Assembly (NCBI GenBank): GCA_003344405.1
Contig: NOWV01000121.1
Location: 124,001-188,000 of the forward strand
Reading direction: 5' to 3'
DNA length: 64,000 bases
Origin: Trichoplax sp. H2
Taxonomy: Eukaryota > Placozoa > Uniplacotomia > Trichoplacea
The notes beneath the pieces are model-generated. The model was not told the DNA's origin. It did no database searches and worked only from the letters and a program-made list of their open reading frames with translations. The position numbers were made by a program, and so were the translations under genes. Below are positions 14,101-26,663 of the stretch, in pieces. Every line of letters begins with the position of its first letter. The first letter of the stretch is position 1.

Positions 14101-16652
14101 ATCCAAAACTCACTACCTACACGATCTAAATTTGTAATAAATAATGCCAGTCAATTCGAAACTGTATACTCAACTTAGCTAGTAGGTAAAAGCATTTGTC
14201 AACGTCTTGCTAGAGTATAACTAACATCCTTTGCCTTTATCCATCGTCGGTATTGCTAAATCGATAATTTCTCTAATTATGAGACAGTAGCGTAAATTAA
14301 TAAATAATTCAGTGAAATCATCGTTAATAGATCGCTGAATAAAGCAGTTATTGTTGATACTGCAATCAAAAGCTTCGTCATCTTTACAGTCTATCGGTCG
14401 TAAGATTACCTTTCTTCTTGGTTTTTACGATAATCTTCGCTTTGATTCATGACTAACATGGCTGGATTAGTTTCCAGTATTTCTAGATTTTGAAATTAAA
14501 TAAAAACAATTATTATTTCACTAATCTGATGTATGTTATTCGTCTACAGTCCTAATATAAAACCTATCTTATATGTTTCTACTTAAGTAATTAGTAAACT
14601 AGTCAATAAACTGCATTATAGGATTACAAATTATTTTACACAGTTCAATGATAGTGCTACATACTGTATTATTGCATGATTCGTAAGTCTATATTATTAA
14701 ACAAACTTTGATTACTGGAAGTGATTATAAAGTACCGGTACCAAGTTAGTACTTATTAACTGGGTTAGATCACAGAATATGATATATAATAATTGTGTGT
14801 TTGCATAACATTAAAATATTTTCTAAGTTAAGCATCGGTTATAAGTTATATTGGATTAGCAACGAAATAGAGAATCAACTAGTTCTATATAATTTTAATA
14901 TCATTTAGTTTAAATCAATCGTGTGCCAAACTATTTTTACTTGCACAACGTTAAATTGATCTAACTCAGATGAAAAGTAATCTATAATTTAAATCATAAC
15001 GGATTCTGAATTTAACCTTACTCATAAAAATGATAATTTATTCCCTGGAATATAATAAAATCTAGTATAAAGTTATTTTTTAAACATAATGAACGTTATG
15101 TATGTTTACATATGAGCTATCTTGTTACACTTTTGCTCTCAGCTTTATGAAGATTTAAGTTTGTCCTACTACTATTCTGTTTCACTTTGTAAAGATTGCA
15201 GTTCTGGAACATATTTCTATCCTCAAAACTCTGTACCACTTTTTGTTTAAATGCATTATTTCGATTTCTTCAAAGCTTATTTTTAGTTTTAAGTAATTCC
15301 ATATATTGTATGACAATATTAGATATAACAAAAGCGATGTTTAACCAATAACGTACTAGATAAATACTGCTGTTGTGATTTTCGGTATCTCATATGCCTT
15401 TTCCAATTATCTAGAGCAGCTTCTTCATTTGCCTGAATTAACAATTGAAGTATTAACGGTTTAAAATGTTTTTATTATAGCGATTAATATCGTGATATTT
15501 AGAAATAATAAAAAGTTTCTTACACTTTTTGACATTGTAATATTATTATTTCCAGCAGTATCACTATCATTCGTATGTTGAACCGGTGATTCAATTATCT
15601 ATTTTAATAAAGCAATTTTACAGCATATTCGTATATAATTCAACGATCGTTAGCATCTATGATAAGTTTACTTACGAGATCGTATACTTCAGGTGATTTT
15701 AATGGCTAAAAAAAAGGATATATTAATAGCTATATATAATATATTTACATGTATGTTGATAGATAATGATATTAAAATTCGTAAGAAGTTTATGATTGAT
15801 CCTTCGTAAGTGCTCTTATAAAAATAAGTAAATCTTACTTGCTGCTGCTTTTTTAATGAAGTCGAATTAAAATCAGAAATGGAACCGAGAATGCTGTGAG
15901 GTATTAGTTGTCCTTTTCTATCTAGCCTTGGACCAGAGTGTAAAGGCTCTTTCGATGCTATCATTAGATGGAATGTACATAATACATCATATATATAATG
16001 TAACGATATTAATAGCTTTAAGATAGTTGATAATAGTTGATAAATAAAATCCTTACCATCCATACTCAGCATCACTGCAGATTCTGTAGCTTCCGATGCG
16101 GTAACCTTCGCTACGTATATACTATTTATAAGAAAGTTAAATATAGTTAATGTCGCAATATTTTTTAGAAAGATCTTTAGTTACGAATAATGCGCGATTC
16201 AAAAACAGACCATTTAGTTTTCGTATCAACCCCTGTATTGGTTATAACATTATCCGCTGGTTGCTTCCGAATCTTATATGTTACTGTAGGCTTCGAAGTT
16301 GCTGATTTATCCTCTTTCGGTTGATGTATCTAAGATTATTGTCAATACCCATACGCATTAATATGACATAAGATATATTTGCTAACCTATTAATATCACA
16401 ATAATACTTTGACAAATCAAACATCATTCCTACCTTAAATAGATCCTCATCTTTGATAATAAGCGGATCAAGGCTATTAACTGTGTTATGACCAATCTTT
16501 TGATTATTATTTGAATAGCTAGTTGTACTGAATTGAGGTAACGGTTTGTCTTCAGTTAAAGTGCTGTTATTGGTTGGGGCACCTTGTCCAGTACTATCTG
16601 GCGGTGTAGCTACCTTGTCCGGTGTCAAATCACGTTTCGGACGAGATTTCAT
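8160..16652 (-). CDS. MYCBPAP: MYCBP-associated protein (MYCBPAP/AMAP-1)
   Basis: Orthologue of the ciliary/testis MYCBP-binding protein. Complete, 24 exons, about 877 residues: 16434-16652, 16185-16329, 16057-16110, 15839-15957, 15676-15705, 15524-15598, 15357-15432, 14410-14482, 14226-14272, 14062-14125, 13706-13770, 13429-13544, 13091-13212, 12666-12888, 12492-12567, 11638-11825, 11290-11436, 10853-10975, 10476-10649, 9953-10056, 9701-9807, 9063-9172, 8463-8540, 8160-8258. Family landmarks are LDNWKRHMRYRKSQQQYLS, VMNQSEDYRKNQEER, GYRVGSEFWMQPDRLG and WDKSLYLQNRKKEL. The ASH/MSP-like beta-domain follows (FETYAGKVSTTTLDIENLG, FTFKSSNPGIFTETW, then CGGAAIKVVLRGVALEED). A Lys/Ser-rich linker (exon 22) and a C-terminal segment (EKLYSQ/VYNMMEATIDKM) finish it. 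ATG at 16652 opens the first exon. Exons 3 and 11 use acceptors a few bases inside stronger-looking ones to keep frame. Confidence 0.93.
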
Positions 16653-17529
16653 TTTATCTACGTTGTAATATTCATTTAATATGTTAGAAATAATTTCTAA
16701 TCGATAATTTTAATTCCTGATTTAAAAAATAAATTTTAACTATTGTTTTTTTAACGTACTCAAAAATTTTGACATACGTATACTGTGCAATGTGCATGTA
16801 GTTACTTTTTTACGCTACTACCCAAATTTTTACTCAACAAGTGCTTGAAAGATATAATTCTATCATTCCTGTACTTATTTATTCAATATCCTATAAATAT
16901 TAATTCTACCGGTAGACTTGGGCCTTTCCTTCTTATTCGGTTTTACAGATGGCATTTTCGCTATGATATATTATACACACCAATATATATAATATGGTCT
17001 ATGTTTTAAATGTCCTACGATTGCAATAAAATATGAGCAGTTTTAAACATAGGTAGATTAAACCAGATTGGCAAAAATAATAAAATTTCTAGAGACAGAG
17101 ACTACGCGACATGTATATCCTAATCATAGTGACATGAGTGATACATTAAATTTCATTATCTTTTCGTGCTGCTCTACAGTATAAATAAATAAATTAACTT
17201 TTATCCAGATGTTATCGTTATAGTAAGAATACATTTTACGTATAGTCGCCATAGGAGAAAGATTGAGTACAATCAATACATCACTTTGTAGTTACCGATA
17301 ACTTACCCTGTGCCTATTCCTATCTATAACACATACACGAAACGATAATGAGTAACGAAATTTGGAGCTAGACTGTATGATGCATACATTTACTCGCATA
17401 AGACTATGCATGTAAAATTTAAACTATCGGCTTCTAATTTTATTTGGACACTTCTGTAGATAGATATTTTAATTTAAAAAAATCGATTACTATCTTCTAT
17501 ACCTTGATTTTAGTACGGGCATTAGCCAC
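16653..17529. other. Spacer upstream of MYCBPAP, no gene seen
   Basis: This AT-rich DNA is the 5' flank of MYCBPAP. I see no homology-bearing exon. The short open frames here carry no recognisable motif. Confidence 0.5.
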
Positions 17530-17992
17530 AAATCATCCCTTATTCAAATGTTTCAATATTTACCACTGTTAGTATCGATTACTCCGTATTTGCTTGGTGT
17601 ATTCTGATCGTAAACGTCCGTTTGCCCTGGTCTCTAGTAGCCATAGCAACGATGGTCTAGTTTTATGCACTGTGTTTAGTGTGAATTGTACTGTAGACTT
17701 TCTCCTTAAGTACTGTATGATTAAGGTGAAGAGCGACAGCCCATACAGCGCAGTAGAGAAATTGATGATTGATAGAGACATTGTATAGTCCACGTGTACA
17801 GTACAGTACAGTATACATTGTACTGTAGCCCGGATTGTTCGTAATGACGTACTGTACAATGGTACATACTCTACTGTCCGATACTACAGGTAGTAGTATA
17901 CAAGATACTATAGCTGTATAATACAGTAGTTCAGCCAAAGTGAGCCAGCAGACAGACTACCGCTACAGCTAGTGACTTGACTTGACCAGACC
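17530..17992. repeat. Duplicated block, copy 1 (left of assembly gap)
   Basis: The 463-bp block runs from AAATCATCCCTTATTCAAAT to ACTTGACTTGACCAGACC. It recurs right after the N run with near identity, apart from small GTAC-repeat length differences and an insertion of about 130 bp in copy 2. No coding signal is convincing in it. Confidence 0.9.
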
Positions 17993-18012
17993 NNNNNNNN
18001 NNNNNNNNNNNN
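17993..18012. other. Assembly gap (20 N)
   Basis: A run of 20 undetermined bases lies exactly between the two copies of the duplicated block. Confidence 1.
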
Positions 18013-18617
18013 AAATCATCCCTTATTCAAATGTTTCAATATTTACCACTGTTAGTATCGATTACTCCGTATTTGCTTGGTGTATTCTGATCGTAAACGT
18101 CCGTTTGCCCTGGTCTCTAGTAGCCATAGCAACGATGGTCTAATTTTATGCACTGTGTTTAGTGTGAATTGTACTGTAGACTTTCTCCTTAAGTACAGTA
18201 CTGTATGATTAAGGTTAAGAGCGATAGCCCATACAGTGCAGTAGAGAAATTGATGATTGATAGAGACATTGTATAGTCCACGTGTACAGTACAGTACAGT
18301 ACAGCGTGTATGGGAAGTTTTTGGAGATATAAATGTGTATTTCTATGAAACTGGGTGCTTACATTTCGATTATTTAACAATACCTGTACTGTACTGTACT
18401 GTACAGTACTGTACAGTATAGTACAGTATACAGTACATTGTACTGTAGCCCGGATTGTTCGTAATGACGTACTGTACAGTACAATGGTACATACTCTACT
18501 GTCCGATACTACAGGTAGTAGTATACAAGATACTATAGCTGTATAATACAGTAGTTCAGCCAAAGTGAGCCAGCAGACAGACTACCGCTACAGCTAGTGA
18601 CTTGACTTGACCAGACC
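18013..18617. repeat. Duplicated block, copy 2 (right of assembly gap)
   Basis: This 605-bp copy of 17530-17992 starts and ends with the same bases. It carries about 130 extra bases in the middle (roughly 18301-18430), which include a stretch of CTGTACTGTACAGTAC repeats. A collapsed or split haplotype is as likely as a true tandem duplication. Confidence 0.85.
18281..18440. repeat. GTAC/CTGTACAG palindrome cluster
   Basis: Dense overlapping GTACAGTAC and GTACTGTAC words can pair with themselves in both strands. A further, looser stretch is at 18618-18770. The cluster lies in the head-to-head spacer between MYCBPAP and the Sel1-repeat gene at 19030. Confidence 0.8.
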
Positions 18618-18770
18618 GAGTACTGTACTGTAGATCTTGTATCAGAGGGTATGTACTCAGTCGGGACTACTTATTCCTAGGTCTTGTACCTATTTGAGTA
18701 CAGGCGGCGCCCACCTTGACGGGTACCATGCTTAGTACTGTACTGTACAGTGTACAGTACCTGCAGAGCT

Positions 18771-18842
18771 GCCATCGAGGACATCCAGCTTCAAAGGGCA
18801 ATTTCGAGGCTGGACGATTTCATCTTGGTGATCATTCTGTTT
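18771..18842. other. GC-richer patch, possible exon or relic
   Basis: This short patch is clearly less AT-rich than its surroundings. It is open on both strands: plus reads AIEDIQLQRAISRLDDFIL, and minus reads DEIVQPRNCPLKLDVLDG between a possible acceptor (TTTTAAACAG) and a possible donor (GCAGGTACTG). I cannot assign it to a gene or transposon family. Confidence 0.3.
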
Positions 18843-19029
18843 AAAACTACGTCGATTAATTGGATCTGATGTAAGTAATCTTGATAGCTTTCTTTCCTAT
18901 AGCGATTGTTGTTTATACACATAGTTAGATTGTGTAAGTACGTTAGTGTGCAGGTGCTATTTATTGTTTAACATCAGCAAGTAAAACAATCGACGTACTC
19001 AATTATACTTGTATTATAGACAGTACATT

Positions 19030-20580
19030 ATGATGGATGCAAGCCAGCCAGGCAAATTAGAGGATTACCAACGATTACTTTTGCAACCTTTCCTGTCCAA
19101 GAGATTGGAAAATGAGCTATATAATAAATTGATGAACTATTGTGAGAAGGAACGCGATTCCCATAGTTTATTTCAGCTAGGTTGCCTATATCAACAAGGT
19201 CTCGGCAAGTGCGAAAAGGATTTACATAAAGCTAAGCAGTTACTTGATAATGCAGCTAGACTGGGTCATGCTAGAGCTATGTACAATCTCTGTCAGCTTT
19301 ATGGAAGCCAACCATCTGCTCAATTTGCCAATGTTGTTAGTGAAAGTGAATTAATTGATATCAAAGTACATTGGTATATAGAATCTTCCTCTCAGGCTCT
19401 AGTCTATTCTAACTCTGGAATCGAGTTATGGAGTAATTATAATGCTTCAGTAGCTTGGCGTAAGGCTGTTATGGCAGAAAGGGCACGTTTGCTAGATAGA
19501 ATTTCCAAGAAAGATTACCAAGATATTCTCCAATTAGGCAAACTCATGAATCAGGTCAGTTACATTGCCCTACAACTAAGTACAGATGATAGCGGCTATA
19601 AGACTGCAATAGACGGCTTGGAATCGGCATGTCGTCTTGGTAGTGCTGATGCCTATTGGAATCTGGCTGCATTAGTATACCACAATGGTCTTGGTGTAAA
19701 CAAAGATGAGGAAAAAAAACTTCAACTCATGTATCAAGCAGCTGATAGCAACCATGTTAGAGCTCAATTTTGGTTAGGAGAGTATCTATTTTCATCATTA
19801 GTTGGTATGGAAGAACAGTGTACAAAGGCTTTGAAGTATATGAAGCAATCATTGCAATATCCTTTTGCTAGTACCCTATTCTGGATTGGCTATGGTCATT
19901 TGTTAGGTACCGGTGTAAGTCAAAATTATGCCCTTGCAGTACAATACTTTCAACTTGCTGCTGTTTCCTCCGATTACCTATTTGGCATCGGAAATAGTTC
20001 AGCTTGTAGTTGGTTGGCTTTTATGTATACCAAGGGGCTAGGTATGACAATAGACTTTACGATGGCGTCTCATTATTACGCTATGGCAGCAAAATCAGGA
20101 AATAAGCATTCATTTAATGATTTAGCCAAACTAATAGAAAAAAGGAAAATTTCTTGTTGCGAGTTAGATATCGCGATTAAATTATACAGCATAGGTGCTG
20201 GGGAGAACGTGGAAGATACGTCGTCTTATTATGCCAGACTTAGACTTGGAAAAATATACTCGAACAAACGCTATCATAAAATTTACAATCAAGAGAAAGC
20301 TACTGAGTACTTTACTCAAGCATTACACTTACTGAAATCGTCTGTTTGTAAGGATACACGTTCCTATCGTTACTATCACTTGGGAATCATTTACGAAAAT
20401 GGATATAATACTGATGTAGATTATTCTCAAGCAGCTAAATATTATTCATTGGCGAAAGAAGCAGCTGCTAAGGTTTATGATATATTAGATAGATATTACG
20501 GAAAGAAGGCCGAAAAAAGACTTACTAAAATTATGAATTTAACGCTAGCAAAAAAAGAAAGTAAACAAACAACAGTTTAA
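19030..20580 (+). CDS. Sel1-repeat (TPR-like) protein, intronless
   Basis: A 516-residue protein made almost wholly of Sel1-like repeats (alpha/alpha solenoid, usually a scaffold for protein partners). Repeats are visible at about residues 50-90 (LGCLYQQGLGKCEKDLHKAK), 205-245 (NGLGVNKDEEKKLQLMYQAA), 285-350 (LGTGVSQNYALAVQYFQLAA and TKGLGMTIDFTMASHYYAMA) and 445-485 (LGIIYENGYNTDVDYSQAAK). There is no signal peptide or membrane segment. The start is taken as the first of two consecutive ATGs at 19030, since the upstream in-frame extension has no ATG. It is a single exon, while most genes around it have 5-25. It aligns end to end with the gene at 31124-32749. Partners and function are unknown; the family alone does not tell. 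It is tail to tail with ZWILCH, 309 bp apart, and AATAAA at 20858-20863 is its likely poly(A) signal. Confidence 0.9.
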   Translation: MMDASQPGKLEDYQRLLLQPFLSKRLENELYNKLMNYCEKERDSHSLFQLGCLYQQGLGKCEKDLHKAKQLLDNAARLGHARAMYNLCQLYGSQPSAQFANVVSESELIDIKVHWYIESSSQALVYSNSGIELWSNYNASVAWRKAVMAERARLLDRISKKDYQDILQLGKLMNQVSYIALQLSTDDSGYKTAIDGLESACRLGSADAYWNLAALVYHNGLGVNKDEEKKLQLMYQAADSNHVRAQFWLGEYLFSSLVGMEEQCTKALKYMKQSLQYPFASTLFWIGYGHLLGTGVSQNYALAVQYFQLAAVSSDYLFGIGNSSACSWLAFMYTKGLGMTIDFTMASHYYAMAAKSGNKHSFNDLAKLIEKRKISCCELDIAIKLYSIGAGENVEDTSSYYARLRLGKIYSNKRYHKIYNQEKATEYFTQALHLLKSSVCKDTRSYRYYHLGIIYENGYNTDVDYSQAAKYYSLAKEAAAKVYDILDRYYGKKAEKRLTKIMNLTLAKKESKQTTV

Positions 20581-20889
20581 AACACTAAAGATAAATCATA
20601 AATTTATAAAATACTGTAAAAAGATCGATACTTGGACGATACATAGAAATATTACGATTGAACATTTTTGATTTTCTTTATTCAATTTACTTATTTATAT
20701 GCGTAGAATGAAATGTAATATCTTTTATATACTTCAAATACCCACATTGTTGACACTACACTGAAGGGGTGTCAACTACTTATGCAAAATATAGTAAAAT
20801 ATTGCAGGCGCAAGGTATATATATATACATCAGGGATAGATCTTATTGTCATTTGTTAATAAAACTTTCTCCGGAACCCTTTATAGTTC

Positions 20890-23800
20890 TCATAAACTGA
20901 ATTCGTCACATTCACTTGATGATATTAAATATGATGTTGAAAGCTCGCTGTTACTTGTATTATCCTGATGGTCAGTTCCTATTTTTATTGTAGACAAATA
21001 AATAAATTAAATTCTTTTCAGAAATTAAATCGTAAAATATTATCTTTAAAGATTGCAAAGTACTGAAATCAAAAAGTTTACCTTCATGAACATTGAAACT
21101 ATGAGCAATCGCTGAAACATTAAAATTTGGCATTTCGTTCGAAGCAGACATAGTCCATATGTACGGTTCATCACTATCGCAATGTAAAAAAAGGTACTAC
21201 GAATTCATAATCACGACAATTTTAGTAATAACAACAAGACTATGTTATCATCTTACGCAGGCACTATACTTTTTCCGTCACAAAATGCTGGCAATGAAAG
21301 AGCGAAAGCCATTAACTGATGGCTATCCTTGTAATATTGAAGTGCGGCTCTAATAAGTTTAAAAAAATATAAATATTTTACCTATCTTATTAAAATGTAT
21401 CGCTTAAACCACCTAATTCACTATCATCTACAAACTTTAGCAGCTTTTCGATTATAGATCCACTTGGGTTTAGTTGAGTTTTAACGATAGCTAACATATC
21501 AAGGATTGAATGCATTTTCTTTAGATACTGTAATTTATCTTCCATATTTCCACCATACTGCAAATAATCATCCAATTGCTGCATCATCCTCACTGTTGAG
21601 ATGTCTTCAGATAGTTTAATAAAACATATCTGTAAACTTTCATGGTTACATTTAGGTACTAACCTTAATTGGTTCTTTAATAAATAACCTTATAATACTA
21701 ATAACTTATTACCCGCTATATAATTCAGATAATCTTTTCTGAGTTTGTCCAAACCAATTTCTACTAAACAATCAATAGGTCGTTTATCTCCAGGCCTAAT
21801 ATAATGTAATTATATATTTTAATCCAAGATAACCAATATATATACAAGGCGAAGTAATTTCACTTTGCTATTGAATCAATTAGATACCCTTACCAATTGA
21901 ATTTGAAATTCGTTTCATTTTTATCCTTAATTAGTCCAGACTTTAAATTTAAAGTGAAACTTTAATGAAATCTAATGGAAGCACAGATTATCGTATTTTT
22001 TAATAAATATTTTACAATACCAAATTAGTTAGAGTTATTTCTAGTAATCTTCCAATTGCAGTGGCTAGCGAATTTTGATGCAACGGGTCAAGCTAATCCA
22101 AAAAAATACAATAAACTCTTTCGATGTTATTTAATTAAAACTGCATATTTTACGAAATGTAATAGCTCATCGCTACCTGTGGCAATAATCTTCCGTCTGC
22201 AAGTTTTTGGGCAATGTAGGAAACTGCCTCGGTAAGTTCATTTAGGTTATTACAATCTAATTAGCAAATGACTGCATTAGAAATGACAGGATACATCGCA
22301 ACACTTCGCAGTAACGTAGTAAATTATATACATAATACTGAGCTTGCATGTATACGTATGTTCGTATCTATTTTAGCAATCATGGATGTTAAGTTAGCAT
22401 CTGTCTATTACAGGTACGTCTCGAGACTAATAAGGCATACATTTTAAAATTATCCATATTTTATCAACGAAGTCAAAATCAGATCGAGGACATATTATAT
22501 ACGATGAAATTGAAGAGTCCAAGCAGGAATCTGATTTATCAAGAAACTAGAAAACAAATAATATACGTATTATTGCCAATCATAATAATTAAATAAATGT
22601 CTAAAAAGTACTGCATATTTTAACTACGACATACTTCATCATTGGATGAAATTTGAATAGGTTTGCTTGGATCTGAAGAGTAAAGAGAAAGAAATTTACT
22701 TGTACATATGTTGTCATCAAACACCAAGTTTATCTTAGTGCTGCTTTTGAATATTTTAGGAGAAATATGAATCAATCTTGTCTTAACTGGATAATTATAA
22801 ACATTAACATCCTACGCACCTTGAAGGAATGATTTTACCGACGACATTACGTCGACCTTGTAACCACAATGAGTCGGCCATATTTCTACATCTTTGTTAG
22901 AATACATCCAATATTTCTGATACAGAAATATTATAATCAGGCAAAATACGATGTAGATGTAAACAACATGGTCTAACTTGAAAGTTATTAAGTTATAAGT
23001 TGTTACTTCAAGAATTTCGAACTCTTTGTAAGCCCAGTTTATCGGAGATCTAGGATCGCCTGGGAACCCTTTAATAGTCTAGGCACATAATAACATGTTT
23101 AGTATCCTGCAAATATAAAGCAAATACCGCATTAAAAGGATAACCTTACTAGGATTGCATCGGACATCAAGGCCGGTTTTTCAATTAATGTATTTAAGCC
23201 TTGCCATACTAACTCCAGCGTTAAACTACTCTTCAACTTGGAGTCCTGTTACATAAACAAATATCATTAATTGTTGAAAGTGAAACATGACACTAAATTC
23301 GATAGTTGTAAGTAACATAAATTAAATGCCCATGTGGTTCTTTAGCAAGTATCTGAATTAAATCTTACCTCACTAATCGGGCTAAGTAGTCGATACTGTG
23401 CATATCCTTGCGCTTTCATCTAATACAAAGTTAGCTCAGAATTAAGAATTGTTTATAAGAATTTTAATGCTGATATTTGCCAATTTTTGGCGGGATCGTA
23501 CTTTAGATTCGGCCGTCATTCCTCTAGCTGTAAGACGATTCTCTAATTTTGGTACATCACTTCGCTTATATAATTTTTCTGTGTAACACAACCATTCATA
23601 CTAATTTAAGCTAATACATTTTTAGCGGAATAAATAATCTCTCCTTAAAATATAGAGTTTAATAGTATCAATCACCTTCAGTCGAAACGGTCCATGTCGA
23701 CAGCTTTGTGACTGTGAGTTCAATCGGTTTATGAAACGAATTAGATATTAAAAAACTATCATTAGAAAAAGTAGAGACTGTACTGATTCAATCCTATTGG

Positions 23801-24820
23801 TATAACATTTTAATCTATGGAAATTATGGGTATCTTACAACTATCCTGTACGGAAGTCACGATTCCTAAGTATATCGAAGCACCATTCTTCGTAGTTAAA
23901 ATCCAGCAGGGTTTTGCAATCGTTTGCCCATTTCTGACAGGGCTAGTATGAGATAACGCAAAATACGATAACAGTTGCCTGCAACAATAGCAAGAAATAC
24001 CACGATGACATACCATTTCGATTTTCTCATATCTAACTAGTAATACAAGAAAAAAAATAAATTTGAACTAACGTTCTTACCTAGCGCTAGCATATGGTAG
24101 TGGGATCATAGAATCAGCTGCAATATTCCATGAAACAACTTCATGTAAGTTATCTGAGTGAAATGTCTAGACAGTTATAAAAATAAAAAATAAAAATATT
24201 TTAAAAATGGTTTCGTCAATAACACGGTATTTCTTATCAGTAACATCACGAAAATATTAACTGTTCTAAAGTATAAGGCGTTAACTTCATTTCTAAGCTT
24301 AGATACTTAACCTCGAAAATATTGATCATTTGGCCAAGGGCATCATTTGCTGGACCTATGCGAACGAATCTTTCTGCCGTCAGGGTCAATGAGACAGGAT
24401 ATTCTTCACCGTCTTCTTCTTCGAAGGACGTAGATTCGTAACTGTTATTGAACTGATTTTGATCATTTACTGACGATACTTCATCTTGAATTAATGCCTA
24501 AATTGAAAATAAATATTACATTATAATAAGCGCAACACTATGCAACATTCTCTATTGATACCTATCAGTCTATCACTCTCAGTAATGCCATTCTTGAGAT
24601 AATTTAATTAAAGTACATATATCGCACTATAAGCCAAAAATTTACTGTAAGTACTAACAGTTCGCGAATATCCAGTTACGAGATAAAATCCACTTTTACC
24701 CGAAGCCAAATTAACTTTAGGATGGTTTACACCCTCTGGTATCATATAAACGTTGCAAATTTCCTTTAAAGTTAAAATAATTAAATTAACCGAGAATATT
24801 ATTATAATTCGTTTTGACAT
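20890..24820 (-). CDS. ZWILCH: Zwilch kinetochore protein (RZZ complex)
   Basis: Subunit of the Rod-ZW10-Zwilch complex, which recruits dynein and Mad1/Mad2 to unattached kinetochores. Twenty exons give about 708 codons: 24659-24820, 24312-24497, 24081-24166, 23839-24032, 23676-23777, 23502-23578, 23369-23419, 23150-23245, 23007-23078, 22820-22916, 22635-22786, 22441-22546, 22177-22256, 22021-22092, 21894-21940, 21713-21795, 21413-21604, 21257-21347, 21082-21173, 20890-20978. Colinear matches to vertebrate Zwilch include PCWILTTKNGASIYLGIV, the RLTARG...KAQGYAQYRLLSP block, LELVWQGLNTLIEKPALMSD, FPGDPRSPINWAYKEFEIL, RSDFDFVDKIW, DCLVEIGLDKLRKDYLNYI and DKLQYLKKMHSILDMLAIVK. No one motif is diagnostic; the order of matches is the evidence. 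The start is doubtful: ATG 24820 gives a hydrophobic first 19 residues unlike Zwilch, so an acceptor near 24763 and an unseen upstream exon may be correct. A poly(A) signal (TTTATT on plus) lies at 20677-20682. Confidence 0.85.
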
Positions 24821-25860
24821 TATCTACAGGTATACTATACAGTATATATAAGTTATACCTAGGAAGAAAAAAGAAATAATTATCACAAAATTTATATCTG
24901 ACGTATCGAAATATCCTGTTACTCTAATAGTACATATATATATATATACTGCTCCAGGCGAGGACTTCTAAGAGGAAATTTGTAAAAAGTCTCTGACTGT
25001 AATTATACAGACATTCTGGCATATCAGTGCCATATAGGATGTTTATACAATACAAAGTATAAGTTAAATAATCTAGCTTAGCAATAGCCGTTGTAAACCG
25101 GATACAGTCAAATTATGGTCCACTCAGATGAATGGATAGTATTTCTATCTATTACATCGTACAATATTATTTATTAAGTAATGTAGAGTTGCAGACTTCA
25201 TGCAATGTTAAACGGTTATACGTTCCGCGTACGATACAAATATTCTAATACCTTACACATTTACATGTAGTAAAATGCTGGATGAGAGGAAAATTTTCTA
25301 ATTACATCATGCATCAGCAAGTTCACTATTCTCGTAAACATAAGGTCGAAAACGCTATTTTTGCGCCCTGTAACACTAGTAAGAATTGAGAGAGTTGCCC
25401 AACTCCTAGCCTGCTATTTCAATATTACTGAATAATGTAGCATTGAGGCGTTAACTACTCGATTTCTGCAATAGTTGGCGGATTTAATTTTATCTCACCT
25501 TTGTCTTTCCACTAGCTATCCTTTTACAGTACGATGCATGCATTTACAACTGCACATGCATAACTAATTGATCACTTTATTGGGGCTGATAAATCCTACG
25601 TTATATATTACAATAAATATTATATTTTATAAGATCCTAGTGTACTTATAGTGAATAATAAATAATGTATTGGGCGAAGCTAATTTGGAATGAAGATTCA
25701 GCGAAATTAAATATCGTTGTGCGCACGAAGCAGTTATGTCTATGCTAGTTGACTGCTGTACCTTGAATTGGGTCGGGAAAATCTGAAAGCTATTTCTCGA
25801 CTCATGTCGTAAATCTTCGGCTTTCAAACTACCTCAGAAAAAAATAAAAGCAATTTAGTC
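24821..25860. other. ZWILCH 5' flank, nothing identified
   Basis: AT-rich, with an (AT)n run near 24935-24950. The true first exon of ZWILCH may lie here, but I could not place it. A 66-codon frame on the minus strand (25627-25827) has no supporting homology. Confidence 0.4.
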
Positions 25861-26396
25861 ATGGATTGTATAGCACACAGTTTAGTAAAATTGCTTCTTT
25901 ATATTCTTCTTCTTCTTTTAATACGAACATCGCAAAGTGCTTCTGTATACGCTTACTCCTATCTTACACAATTACAGAAGCTAAAACAACTATACAGTCT
26001 CATAGTACTGCATTTAAGTAAATATCCTTCAGTTGTATGTATGGCACACAGTTTAGTAAAATTGCTTCTTTATATCCTTCTTCTTTTAATACGAACATCG
26101 CAAAGTGCATCTGTATACGCTTACTCCTATCTTACACAATTACAGAAGCTAAAAAAAAAACTATACTGTCTCACAGTACTGCATTTGAGTAATGTAAATA
26201 TCCTTCAGTTGTATGTATGGCACACAGTTTAGTAAAATTGCTTCTTTATATCCTTCTTCTTTTAATACGAACATCGTAAAGTGCTTCTGTATACGCTTAC
26301 TCCTCCTATCTTACACAATTACAGAAGCTAAAAAAACTATACTGTCTCACAGTACTGCATTTGAGTAATGTAAATATCCTTCAGTAGTATGTATTT
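25861..26396. repeat. Tandem repeat, three copies of a 171-176 bp unit
   Basis: Units begin at the word GCACACAGTTTAG at 25873, 26044 and 26220, so the periods are 171 and 176. Copies differ by a few substitutions, a poly-A length change and a CTT codon-size indel. The plus strand stays open for 123 codons (25861-26232), reading a hydrophobic Leu-rich stretch in each unit. That openness may simply come from the repeat. Confidence 0.9.
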
Positions 26397-26663
26397 AGTC
26401 CTACTATAATAAAATGTAAGCAAGATTTGAGAAATGAAATGATAGACCATCATTTTATTGTACCTTATAAGAAATTGAAGAAAGTTCTCAGAATCGCTTT
26501 GCAACCTTTCCATTTTACATCACCCGCCAAATTTTGTACTTCAATACTGATCGTATAAATTGTATTGTTTCCATACGGCAATAACAAGTCGAAGAGCAAT
26601 TGCGACAGCGGCTGCGCGACTTAAAGGGACCTTGAATGAAAACAGTGCCAGCACACTGATTAC

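Noticed and set aside
17569-18563. Several 60-120 codon frames in the duplicated block
   Set aside because: They run through GTAC repeats, which lack stops in most frames, and differ between the two copies.
25627-25827. Upstream exon of ZWILCH
   Set aside because: The predicted peptide has no likeness to the Zwilch N-terminus and no donor in the needed phase was found.
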